A stretch of 64,000 nucleotides of DNA from Psychrobacter sp. Cmf 22.2 (GTDB lineage: Bacteria; Pseudomonadota; Gammaproteobacteria; Pseudomonadales; Moraxellaceae): contig NZ_MRYA01000001.1 of the NCBI RefSeq assembly GCF_001921745.1, positions 868,001 to 932,000 of the forward strand. Direction: 5' to 3'. The notes under the pieces were generated by a model. That model saw only the letters and a program-made list of their open reading frames with translations. It did no database searches and was not told the origin of the DNA. The translations under genes and the position numbers were made by a program. This document shows positions 24,706 to 33,130 of the stretch, in pieces. Numbering within the stretch: the stretch's first letter is position 1; each line of letters starts with the position of its first letter.

Positions 24706-26757
24706 TTAATTAGTACCTGTCTGAGAGATCTGTGCAGAGAAGTAGATAGTGCCTATTTCACTTGCTGCTAAGCTATCAAATGTAGCGACTAAGTCTGGGT
24801 TGCTGTAAGTTGCTTTTGCAGCAGGTGAGCCGCCTGATGTCTCAGAAGTAAAGTCACCCTCATAGATAATCTTAGGTGTCTCTAACGTATCTGTTACGGT
24901 AAGACCGTTAATCACTTTAGACGCATCGGAAAAAGTATTTTCGGCAGTAATCTTATAATAAACGCAGTTGCCTGGTTTGGCTTCACCACCGCTAATAGAG
25001 TCAGTTGTCCAGCTAAGTGTAGTCAAACCTGCTTTACAGGCGGCTACAGCTTGATACTTGAGTAGATTGACTCCTTTCATAGTAGTAGTCGAGCTTACAC
25101 TGGCGTTAGCAGGTGCAGGAGTGCCGGCGACTGGGCCTTGTGGCAATACAGTGACAGTCATGGTCTCAGAGTCATCGATATTATTGGTGCCACCTACAAG
25201 GTTGCTGCCTGAACCATTTGTATTTACTGTTACACCGATCTTCACAAAATCATCAGGTGCTAGACCAGTCGTGGCTGCTTCATTAAGATCATACCCATTA
25301 GCCGTTTTGGTCAAAAGAGTTTCGCCGCTATCATAGCTACCATTATCATTAGCATCGACGAACACTTCTGCTTCATTAATAGTAATGTTGGCATCATTAG
25401 TAGTTGGGGCTACCGTAAAATAGACTTTATCGGCACTAGCGGCTTCGACTATATCTGTACCTTTATTGGTAATAGTATAGATATAAGTATTATTTTGACT
25501 AATGAGTGCTACTTCTTGATCTAGAGTGTTGCTTTTAATCGCGAGGTTACGAGTCTGGTTACTGGTAGTAATAGTAGCGTTAGAGTTGCTATCTTTACCT
25601 TTGTAGTTGCCTGTAGAGGTATCTTCATAGGTTTTTTCAGAGACTGACGTATCTGCAGCATCACCTGAGCTGTCGACAAGATCAAAAGAGCCATTGCCAT
25701 CAACATCATCTTCAACGAGTGCATAGTTGGTGATATTGGTACCAGTTGCGGGCGTAGTCGTATCTTTCTTTGCACGGAAAGTCACGGTAATGGTCTCATT
25801 CATTTTGATATCTTGACCAATAACAGTTATCTCTTTGCCATTGGTTGAAATATTTGCATCTTTAGCTGTACTTGTACCAGACGCGACTACGGTAGGTGCT
25901 GTATAGTTGTCTTCTCCAGTCTTTATAGCCACCAAACCTGCAGGTAAGGCGTCAGTAATTTTGACTGCTGTACCATCGATATTACCTTCGTTTTTTACAG
26001 TAATCGTATAGTCAACATAAGCATTGGCGTTGTTAGTATCGAATATTTTATTGTTAAGGTTGGTGGTCGCAGACTTAGTAATGGCATAAACAGGGGTAGT
26101 CGTAATAGCATTGTTGGTATTGGTCGCTTTTTTATCTGCTGTCGTTTGACCTTTATCTGTAAGATATTTACTAGTCGCTGTAACGGTAAAGGATGTGTCA
26201 TTACCGATAACACGATCAGAACTCGTGGTTGCAGTAATAGTAATGTCAGCAGTTTGGCCTGGCTTAAGCGTTATCGTTCCACCAATCGCAATAGTCTCAG
26301 AGTTACCAACATTGGCATTACCTTCTTTTATTTGATATTTGATGGTAGCGCTAGCAGGTAAACTGTTTGATGGATTGGCTAAAGCAATAGTATAGGTATC
26401 AGAAATATTACCATCGTTACTGAGCGTATGGTTGAAGTTTACAGAAGAACCAGCGGCAGGGTGGATTGCGATGTTTTCGTTTAGGTCATCACCAATAGCA
26501 CCACCACTACTTGTATCATCATTTTTAGCAACTAAGCTAAATGCGCCCGTTTCAGTTACATTGACAACGACTTCATTCGACTCTGCTATTTGTTGATTGG
26601 AATTGTCTGCGACTGTATAAGTCGCTGTTGCCTTGTTCGCCACCGAAAAAGCATCCTTCTCGTCATATACTACCTCAGCCGCATTTGCAGCAGTCATACT
26701 CATGGTAGCTACGATGCCAGCTGTTAATACTGAATGTTTGTATATATTAGTTCTCAT
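24706..26757 (-). CDS. Secreted DUF11-type surface protein C1
   Basis: A 683-aa exported protein with an ideal ribosome binding site (AGGAGG, 8 bases before ATG). Its signal peptide is nearly identical to that of C2 (KHSVLTAGIVATMSMTAANA). The N-terminal domain (NKATATYTVADNSNQQIAES) is followed by FSLVAKNDDTSSG and tandem DUF11-like repeats (VDYTITVKNEGNIDGTAVKI). Acidic loops of Ca-binding type occur (DDVDGNGSFDLVD and DANDNGSYDSGE). The C-terminal two-Cys domain (KYQAVAACKAG and KPGNCVYYKITAENT) is shared with A1, A2 and C2. The final strand is TIYFSAQISQ. The gene lies 43 bp after B1 and before a strong terminator. No enzyme or sortase signature was seen. Confidence 0.75.
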   Translation of the reverse strand: MRTNIYKHSVLTAGIVATMSMTAANAAEVVYDEKDAFSVANKATATYTVADNSNQQIAESNEVVVNVTETGAFSLVAKNDDTSSGGAIGDDLNENIAIHPAAGSSVNFNHTLSNDGNISDTYTIALANPSNSLPASATIKYQIKEGNANVGNSETIAIGGTITLKPGQTADITITATTSSDRVIGNDTSFTVTATSKYLTDKGQTTADKKATNTNNAITTTPVYAITKSATTNLNNKIFDTNNANAYVDYTITVKNEGNIDGTAVKITDALPAGLVAIKTGEDNYTAPTVVASGTSTAKDANISTNGKEITVIGQDIKMNETITVTFRAKKDTTTPATGTNITNYALVEDDVDGNGSFDLVDSSGDAADTSVSEKTYEDTSTGNYKGKDSNSNATITTSNQTRNLAIKSNTLDQEVALISQNNTYIYTITNKGTDIVEAASADKVYFTVAPTTNDANITINEAEVFVDANDNGSYDSGETLLTKTANGYDLNEAATTGLAPDDFVKIGVTVNTNGSGSNLVGGTNNIDDSETMTVTVLPQGPVAGTPAPANASVSSTTTMKGVNLLKYQAVAACKAGLTTLSWTTDSISGGEAKPGNCVYYKITAENTFSDASKVINGLTVTDTLETPKIIYEGDFTSETSGGSPAAKATYSNPDLVATFDSLAASEIGTIYFSAQISQTGTN

Positions 26758-26800
26758 ATGATAAACCTCCTAAAAGTACTGCAAAAAATGGTTAAAATTG

Positions 26801-27271
26801 TTAATTGATAACAGTATTAAGGGATACGTCTGCTAGTTTGTTTGCTGGGAGCCACTTAATGTTCCAGCGCAGCGCTTTATATTCGGTCAATGGAACCTTG
26901 ACGACTTTGTCATTTATTTTGCGCATCAGAGGTATATCTGCATAGTTTTTGCCATCAATAGTCGCTTGAGCACTTTTTGGCTTTGCTTCACCTGTAAAGG
27001 TCATGTTGGTAGGTATAGGCAGGGTCACAGCGACATCACTAATCGGTTGATTAATAGTATTGGTATAGGTTGCCCGGTACTGTACTGTCTCACCTGACTG
27101 AGCGTTCGATGCAACGACATAACGAGCCTTACCATCGGCATTTTTTATAATTTTATGGGCTTGTAGTTCCATCTTTAAAGCGTCTGTCGCTTGAGCGCTA
27201 TGAAAGCAAGCTATAGATGCTATCGTGGTTGTCATTATGATTTTTAGGTAATGTTTAGCTGTCATGATCAT
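26801..27271 (-). CDS. Small secreted DUF11-like protein B1
   Basis: 156 aa from the ATG at 27271. This start is preferred over an in-frame ATG 39 bases upstream because GAGGAG lies six bases before it and the protein then opens with a signal peptide (about residues 1-29, ending HSAQA). The mature protein is one DUF11-like domain (NAQSGETVQYRATYTN, DVAVTLPIPTNMTFTGE) ending in LADVSLNTVIN. It is the close paralogue of B2. The gene lies 43 bp ahead of C1, with which it is surely cotranscribed, and 365 bp after A1. Confidence 0.75.
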   Translation of the reverse strand: MIMTAKHYLKIIMTTTIASIACFHSAQATDALKMELQAHKIIKNADGKARYVVASNAQSGETVQYRATYTNTINQPISDVAVTLPIPTNMTFTGEAKPKSAQATIDGKNYADIPLMRKINDKVVKVPLTEYKALRWNIKWLPANKLADVSLNTVIN

Positions 27272-27636
27272 AATTAACTCCTCTCTCAATTGATTAATTG
27301 GGCGGTGCAAGAGTCTAAATATAGAATGGATTTAACTTTTCTAAAGAAAGCTAATTAGCTTTGTTACGTTTTTAAAGACAAAAGATATACGTACATCTTA
27401 TGTTGTAAAATGTATATTTATATTAATAAGACTTATTAACTATTGTTATATAGCTAATGGAGAATATAAACGGAAATTACCTACAATGCGTCCGAAATCA
27501 GATGGGTGGGGTTTTGAACTTGTTAAGCGGTAACGGCTAAAAATCAGCTTTGTTTAAGTATTTATTATCAATCCTATATTTATAGTTCGTTAACCAAAGT
27601 GATAAATCTGGCCGAGTTAAATATAGATGCTGCAAA
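27272..27636. other. A1-B1 intergenic region with a 16-bp palindrome
   Basis: An AT-rich gap of 365 bases. It contains the perfect palindrome AAAGCTAATTAGCTTT (27347-27362), about 75 bases upstream of the B1 start. No terminator-like hairpin follows A1 here, unlike A2. A separate promoter for B1-C1 is likely, given the distance, but was not identified. Confidence 0.4.
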
Positions 27637-29667
27637 CTACTTAGACTGCGTTGAACCGTACTGAGTGTTAAAATAAAAGATACGTTTCTCTCTTTTAGGT
27701 AGAGTTGCAGATACAGTCTTGATCGTGCCATTTTGTCCGTTGCTTAGACCATCGCTAAAGACTCCAGCTGCTCGATCTGGAGCTGCTAGTACAGACGTCA
27801 CTGTAGAATCTGCAGGGTTGCTAGGGTCTTTTCGCTGTAGTATGTCTTGCATGACAAAGTTACGAATAGCAATATTTGCTCGATTGGTTGCAGTGATTTT
27901 GTAGGCAATGCACTGACCAGGTCTAATGTCTGTACCGACACCAGTTGCGGAGCTAGAAAGCGGGTTTTTACTGTAAGTTAAGCTGACAAAGTTAGTAAGT
28001 TTACAGTCGTTAGCCGCTTGCTCTTTTTCTAGTACTAGGGCAGCATTGTTGGTAATGACTCTACCGAAATCATTGTTTGAATAGCTATAGTTGTTTGCAA
28101 TTAGCGTAATGCTTCGCTTTTCAGTAGTAGTGCGAATAGGATAAGCTGGACTGGTGTTACTATTACTTTCAATAAGACATACTGAGCCAATACCAGCCAA
28201 TGTGGTATTAGGCACAGTGATTTGATATTTTCCTATATTGCTACCTGACTGCTCTACAGCTTTTGTGGCATAGACTGTAGTAGTGTTGGTACAGTTAACT
28301 AAACTAACGGTACTATCAGCTATCCCAGTTTCTGTAGTATCAAACAATCCATTAAAGTAGAGCGAATTGTTATATGTACCGCTATCTATAATAGCGTTTC
28401 TAATGTCTGCCTGAGCGTCGGTAATACCGCCATTGTCATTAAAGACCGTACCTGAAAATGTATAGCTCGCTGGACCGTTGGTAATAGTACAAGTGATCTC
28501 ATCACCATAAGTAGTACCCGAAATAGTGAATGAGCGGGTTTTGGTAGTCGCATCATATTTCATTGCGGTAGTTGGTATAGTAGTGCCGTTTGTCGTAGCA
28601 TTAGTACAATTATAAGTGGCGTTATAGTTCGCGATATCGCCAAGCGTAGTCCCATTCATCACTCTTTCAGTAATCGTATATGTTGTGCTTTCTGCTAAAT
28701 CTATGACGTTGCTGCTACCGTTAGCGATCGTTGTGCCTGTACCCGCAGTTGTAAAGTTATTGCTAGCGATAGAGCCACCAGTTACTTTTATTTCAAATTG
28801 GTCGCGTTTGCTGTCTGTATCGTTAATACGATTGCCATTTAGTGCTTTTTGGACAACTAGCTTTGGCGGGGCAAGACAGAAGTAGAAATCTGAGTAGCCT
28901 ACGATATGTACACCATTAATTTCTCGCTTTGTATTATTATGTTTTAAACTCAAAGCAGTATTAGCAAGATTATAATTCCAACTGGTATCAATGTTACATT
29001 CTCCGACCCCGCAGTTTTCGCCCTCTTTTGCCGTTACTATATTATTATTGGTATTAATAGTTTGAAAAATACTATTAAATGTCAATTTTCCATTATTGGT
29101 AGATACATCTACTTGCTCAATATAAGGTGTAAAACTGAAAAAATAGTAGTTCACTTTTGTAGAGTCTAGATCTTGTATTTTGTAGCCTGTCTTACTTACA
29201 GAACGATTAATACTTATATTTAAAATATGATTAGTTTTTGCACTGGTAGAATTATGAGATAAGTTAAGGGCAGACGAAGTAACACCACTGACGGATCCAT
29301 AAAATGGTGGTTGACCATAGTCATTGTTTAGATCTACTGCTAGAGGAAAGTTAATGTTAAAGGTTTTATTACCTGTAGCTTCAATGAATGTAAAATCCTT
29401 CGTGATACTTCCTGCACTCCAACTTAGAGGTTGAGTTTCTATAGGAGTATGTTTTGGTGGACTTGCGCCTATATAATACATTTTATGTCCAGATGGACAG
29501 CTAGCTATTTCGGAAGTTGGGGAAGACTCAAAAAGGTTGAGGTTAGCTACAGATGAGTTACTCACCAACAAAGAAGTTATAAAAGTTATCAACGTCAGTA
29601 TTCGATATATATAGTGACTGAATGAATAGTTGCTGATTGAACCTAAAAAGCGTTGAACCTGATACAT
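27637..29667 (-). CDS. Secreted multidomain surface protein A1
   Basis: A 676-aa exported protein, paralogue of A2, with a signal peptide cleaved near residue 41 (NSSVA/NLN) and an AGGAA ribosome binding site. The domain order is the same: an N-terminal domain from SCPSGHKMYYIGASPP to GYSDFYFCLAPP; a prealbumin/SpaA-like domain (VVQKALNGNRINDTDSKR, TYTITERVMNG); an SdrD B-like domain (FSGTVFNDNGGITDAQ, YFNGLFDTTETG); and a C-terminal two-Cys domain (EKEQAANDCKLTN, RPGQCIAYKITATNR) ending IFYFNTQYGS. It is the first gene of the surface locus and reads away from aceE. The motif blocks are well conserved with A2 while linkers differ, so the duplication is not recent. Confidence 0.75.
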   Translation of the reverse strand: MYQVQRFLGSISNYSFSHYIYRILTLITFITSLLVSNSSVANLNLFESSPTSEIASCPSGHKMYYIGASPPKHTPIETQPLSWSAGSITKDFTFIEATGNKTFNINFPLAVDLNNDYGQPPFYGSVSGVTSSALNLSHNSTSAKTNHILNISINRSVSKTGYKIQDLDSTKVNYYFFSFTPYIEQVDVSTNNGKLTFNSIFQTINTNNNIVTAKEGENCGVGECNIDTSWNYNLANTALSLKHNNTKREINGVHIVGYSDFYFCLAPPKLVVQKALNGNRINDTDSKRDQFEIKVTGGSIASNNFTTAGTGTTIANGSSNVIDLAESTTYTITERVMNGTTLGDIANYNATYNCTNATTNGTTIPTTAMKYDATTKTRSFTISGTTYGDEITCTITNGPASYTFSGTVFNDNGGITDAQADIRNAIIDSGTYNNSLYFNGLFDTTETGIADSTVSLVNCTNTTTVYATKAVEQSGSNIGKYQITVPNTTLAGIGSVCLIESNSNTSPAYPIRTTTEKRSITLIANNYSYSNNDFGRVITNNAALVLEKEQAANDCKLTNFVSLTYSKNPLSSSATGVGTDIRPGQCIAYKITATNRANIAIRNFVMQDILQRKDPSNPADSTVTSVLAAPDRAAGVFSDGLSNGQNGTIKTVSATLPKREKRIFYFNTQYGSTQSK

Positions 29668-30259
29668 ACTATTGTTCCTGAATCGAATATAGAGCTAATT
29701 TGTATATTTGTTTATTATTTCTATATATATTACTTAATATCTTATGTTAGAAGATATGTAAAATAGCTTCCATACATATAGCTACCAACGGTTGATTCGA
29801 TATGATGAGGATTTTTTAGCTATAGGATAAATACAGTTGATGCCTAAGAAAATAGGATGGGGATAGAAGAAATGAAGTGTATATTTCGTTATCATTTTAA
29901 AAAAAACTAATCGCTATTTATTTATAAAATACTTGTTATGTTGTCATTTCTCTACAGCCATAAACATTTGCATCATAAGCGCTTATAATAAATACCTATC
30001 ACTGTTTTATAATCATACATACAGGTATCGTGAGTATGGTTGTTAACTGACGTTAATAATCAAAGAGGTTAGGCAGCCAATATTGTATTTGAGCCTGTTA
30101 ACCCTTTAATTATAAAGAAAATCATTCGTATAATTGCATGAGACAATAAAATGCTTAAGCGCAGCAAGGACGTCGTAAAGTAAACCATATCTCATTGAAC
30201 ATCATTTAATAACGCCCTACCATAAGGTGGGAATGACTGATATAAAAGGACAAATAAAG
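29668..30259. promoter_or_regulatory. Divergent intergenic region between the surface locus and aceE
   Basis: About 590 AT-rich bases must hold the leftward promoter of A1 and the rightward promoter of aceE. I saw no clear operator palindrome and no open reading frame with a start signal. An in-frame GTG at 30227 and ATG at 30233 precede the chosen aceE start but are weaker candidates. Confidence 0.45.
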
Positions 30260-33079
30260 ATGAATTATTATAAGGATGCTGATAGCACCGAAACGCAAGA
30301 ATGGTTGGAAGCTTTTGAATCTGTCATCAAGCATGCCGATAAGGATCGGGCGCAGTTCTTACTTAAAGCTTTATACAATATGGCCGTACAAGAAGGGCTA
30401 CCATTTAACCGTCTAGATACTGCCTACATTAACACGATCGCAGTCGAAGACGAGCCTATGTATCCTGGTGATCTGGCTATCGAGCGTAAGATTCGTGCTT
30501 TGATTCGCTACAACGCTTTGGCAATGGTCATGCGTGCAAATAAGAACGATGATGATTTGGGTGGTCATTTGGCGACCTTTGCCTCAAGTGCGACGCTTTA
30601 TGAAACTGGCTTCAACCATTTTTTCCGCGCTGCTAACGATCACTTCGGTGGTGACATGGTCTACTATCAAGGTCACTCAGCGCCAGGTATCTATGCCCGC
30701 TCTTATTTAGAAGGCCGTTTGACAGAAGAGCAGCTTGATAATTTTCGCCGTGAAGTCGGCGGTAAAGGTCTATCAAGTTACCCACACCCATATCTAATGC
30801 CGGACTATTGGCAGTTCCCAACTGTATCAATGGGTCTTGGACCTATTATGTCGATCTATCATGCTCACGTACATCGCTACATGGAAAACCGCGGTTTGCT
30901 AGAGTCTGAGGGTCGTAAAATTTGGACATTCTTAGGAGATGGGGAGACTGATGAGCCAGAAAGCTTAGGTGCGATCTCGCTTGCCGGTCGCGAAAAGCTC
31001 GATAACCTCATATGGGTAATCAACTGTAACCTACAGCGACTCGATGGCCCAGTGCGTGGTAACGGCAAAATTATTCAAGAGCTTGAATCTGTCTTTCGCG
31101 GTGCCGGCTGGCGCGTGATTAAAGTCATTTGGGGCGGTAAGTGGGATACGCTACTGGATAAAGATGCAACTGGTGTACTAAAACACCGTATGGAAGAGGT
31201 AGTCGATGGTGAATACCAGCTTTATGAAGCACGCCAGCCTGAATTTACCCGCAAAGAATTCTTCGGTAAATATCCAGAGCTTGAAGAGATGGCAAGTGAG
31301 CTATCCGATTATGATATTTCGCGCTTAAATCGTGGTGGTCATGACCCAATGAAAGTGTACGCTGCCTTTAGTGAAGCCATGAAAACCAAAGGTCAGCCTA
31401 CCGTAGTTTTAGTCAAAACAGTTAAAGGTTACGGCCTATCTACCCAAGCGCAAGCGGTCAATAAGTCGCATCAGATCAAAAAGTTGGATCAAGACTCGTT
31501 GATGTATTTCCGAGATCGTTTCGAGTTGCCGTTTACGGATGAACAGTTGGAGACCTTACCGTTTTATCGTCCCGAAGAAAACTCACCAGAAATGAAATAT
31601 CTAAAAGGGCGTCGTGAGGCGTTAGGTGGTCATCTACCAAACCGCCGTAGTGGTCATATTCCGCTTCCTATTCCTGACTTGTCTATCTTTGATCGAGTAT
31701 TGAAAGGCAGTAACGGTAAAGAGCAATCAACGACGATGGTGTTCGTGCGTTTATTATCAGCGATGTTAAAAAACAAAGACATCCAAGACCGTGTGGTACC
31801 TATCGTCCCTGATGAAGCACGTACGTTTGGTCTAGAAGGCATGTTCCGTCAATTGGGTATTTACTCAGCTTCTGGGCAAAAGTATACACCTGAAGACAGC
31901 GAAGCTTTGATGGGTTATAAAGAAGCCATCGATGGCCATATGTTAGAAGAAGGCATCAATGAAGCGGGTGCGATGAGTACTTGGATTGCACTAGCAACCA
32001 GTTATTCTGTCAACGCCTTACCGATGATTCCGCTATATATTTACTATTCTATGTTTGGTTTCCAACGCGTTGGTGACTTGGCATGGGCAGCTGGTGACTG
32101 TCAGGCTCAGGGCTTCTTGTTAGGCGCGACCGCTGGTCGTACTACGCTAAATGGTGAAGGCTTACAGCATCAAGATGGCCATTCACAAATTCTCTTTAAC
32201 GTCGTGCCCAATTGTGTGACTTATGATCCTTGTTTTGGTTATGAGCTAGCAGTGGTGATGCATGATGGTCTGCGCCGGATGTATGGCGAAGGGGAACGTG
32301 TTTTTTATTACTTAACCCTAATGAATGAGAACTACGAGCAACCTGCAATGCCAGAGGGTGTTGAAGAAGGCATCAAACGTGGTATGTACTTGCTTGAAGA
32401 CAATGGCTCAAACCAAGTTCAGCTGTTAGGTTCTGGTGTTATCTTACGTGAAGTACAAAAAGCATCAAAAATACTAAAAGATGAGTTCAATATTACATCT
32501 AACGTGTGGAGTGTGACCAGCTTTAATGAGCTGACTCGTGATGGTATGGCTTGTGATGATTACAACCGTTTGCATCCTATGGAAGAAGAAAAGGTATCAT
32601 GGGTGACAGAGCAGCTTGCTCCGCATGAAGGTATCGTGGTTGCAGCTACGGACTATATGCGCAATTACTCAGAGCAAATCCGTGGTTGGCTACCGGATAA
32701 CCGTCCTTATACTACTTTAGGTACAGATGGCTATGGTCGCTCGGATACGCGTGAACAGTTACGTAGTTTCTTTCACGTAGATGCTGCTCATATTGTAGTT
32801 GCAACGCTTAAACGCTTAGCTGATGAAGGTGAAGTTGAGATGCGTTTGGTCAAAGATGCTATCTCAAGCTTTGATATCGAAGTAGATCAGCCGCCTGCAT
32901 GGCAGCAGCAGCCTTATTATGATCATTTCCCAGATGCGCCAGCCCCAGCATCTGATAATGTTAATCCAAACCCTGTACCTGAGTTTGTCGATGAAGATGA
33001 TGACGAAATTAGCACAGAAGGCCGCGCTGAAGATCAAGCTGATGCCAAATTACTTAATGATGGTGACGTCGAAGAATAA
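30260..33079 (+). CDS. aceE: Pyruvate dehydrogenase E1 component, homodimeric type
   Basis: Thiamine-diphosphate enzyme that decarboxylates pyruvate and acetylates the lipoyl groups of AceF. 939 aa from the ATG at 30260, which has AAGGA nine bases upstream and aligns with the usual AceE N-terminus (STETQEWLEAFESVIKHADK). Recognisable blocks include GHSAPGIYARSYLEGRL, the ThDP-binding GDGETDEPESLGAI followed by NCNLQRLDGPVRGNGKI, and GRTTLNGEGLQHQDGHS. A C-terminal tail of about 40 residues is strikingly acidic (EFVDEDDDEIS and similar) and longer than in E. coli AceE. aceF follows 51 bp downstream. The E3 gene is not in the window. Confidence 0.96.
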   Translation: MNYYKDADSTETQEWLEAFESVIKHADKDRAQFLLKALYNMAVQEGLPFNRLDTAYINTIAVEDEPMYPGDLAIERKIRALIRYNALAMVMRANKNDDDLGGHLATFASSATLYETGFNHFFRAANDHFGGDMVYYQGHSAPGIYARSYLEGRLTEEQLDNFRREVGGKGLSSYPHPYLMPDYWQFPTVSMGLGPIMSIYHAHVHRYMENRGLLESEGRKIWTFLGDGETDEPESLGAISLAGREKLDNLIWVINCNLQRLDGPVRGNGKIIQELESVFRGAGWRVIKVIWGGKWDTLLDKDATGVLKHRMEEVVDGEYQLYEARQPEFTRKEFFGKYPELEEMASELSDYDISRLNRGGHDPMKVYAAFSEAMKTKGQPTVVLVKTVKGYGLSTQAQAVNKSHQIKKLDQDSLMYFRDRFELPFTDEQLETLPFYRPEENSPEMKYLKGRREALGGHLPNRRSGHIPLPIPDLSIFDRVLKGSNGKEQSTTMVFVRLLSAMLKNKDIQDRVVPIVPDEARTFGLEGMFRQLGIYSASGQKYTPEDSEALMGYKEAIDGHMLEEGINEAGAMSTWIALATSYSVNALPMIPLYIYYSMFGFQRVGDLAWAAGDCQAQGFLLGATAGRTTLNGEGLQHQDGHSQILFNVVPNCVTYDPCFGYELAVVMHDGLRRMYGEGERVFYYLTLMNENYEQPAMPEGVEEGIKRGMYLLEDNGSNQVQLLGSGVILREVQKASKILKDEFNITSNVWSVTSFNELTRDGMACDDYNRLHPMEEEKVSWVTEQLAPHEGIVVAATDYMRNYSEQIRGWLPDNRPYTTLGTDGYGRSDTREQLRSFFHVDAAHIVVATLKRLADEGEVEMRLVKDAISSFDIEVDQPPAWQQQPYYDHFPDAPAPASDNVNPNPVPEFVDEDDDEISTEGRAEDQADAKLLNDGDVEE

Positions 33080-33130
33080 TAGCTAAATAATAACTATAAG
33101 ACGTTGTAATCATAAGACCAGGAGAAAAAA

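Larger units (their letters stand above)
24706..29667 (-). repeat. Paralogous A-B-C gene module, copy 1
   Basis: The upstream copy of the module (A1-B1-C1). It differs from copy 2 in having its terminator after C rather than hairpins after A and C, and in lacking a linked barrel gene of its own. Confidence 0.75.

Noticed and set aside
27537..27731. 64-aa minus-strand reading frame overlapping the end of A1
   Set aside because: Most of it overlaps the A1 coding region in another frame; no ribosome binding site and no family resemblance.
12879..29667. Surface locus considered as a prophage or integrated element
   Set aside because: No integrase, transposase, tRNA-end repeat or phage structural gene was found, and flanking genes are ordinary chromosomal ones.
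30227..30259. Upstream GTG and ATG starts for aceE
   Set aside because: The ATG at 30260 has a well spaced AAGGA and aligns with the usual AceE N-terminus.
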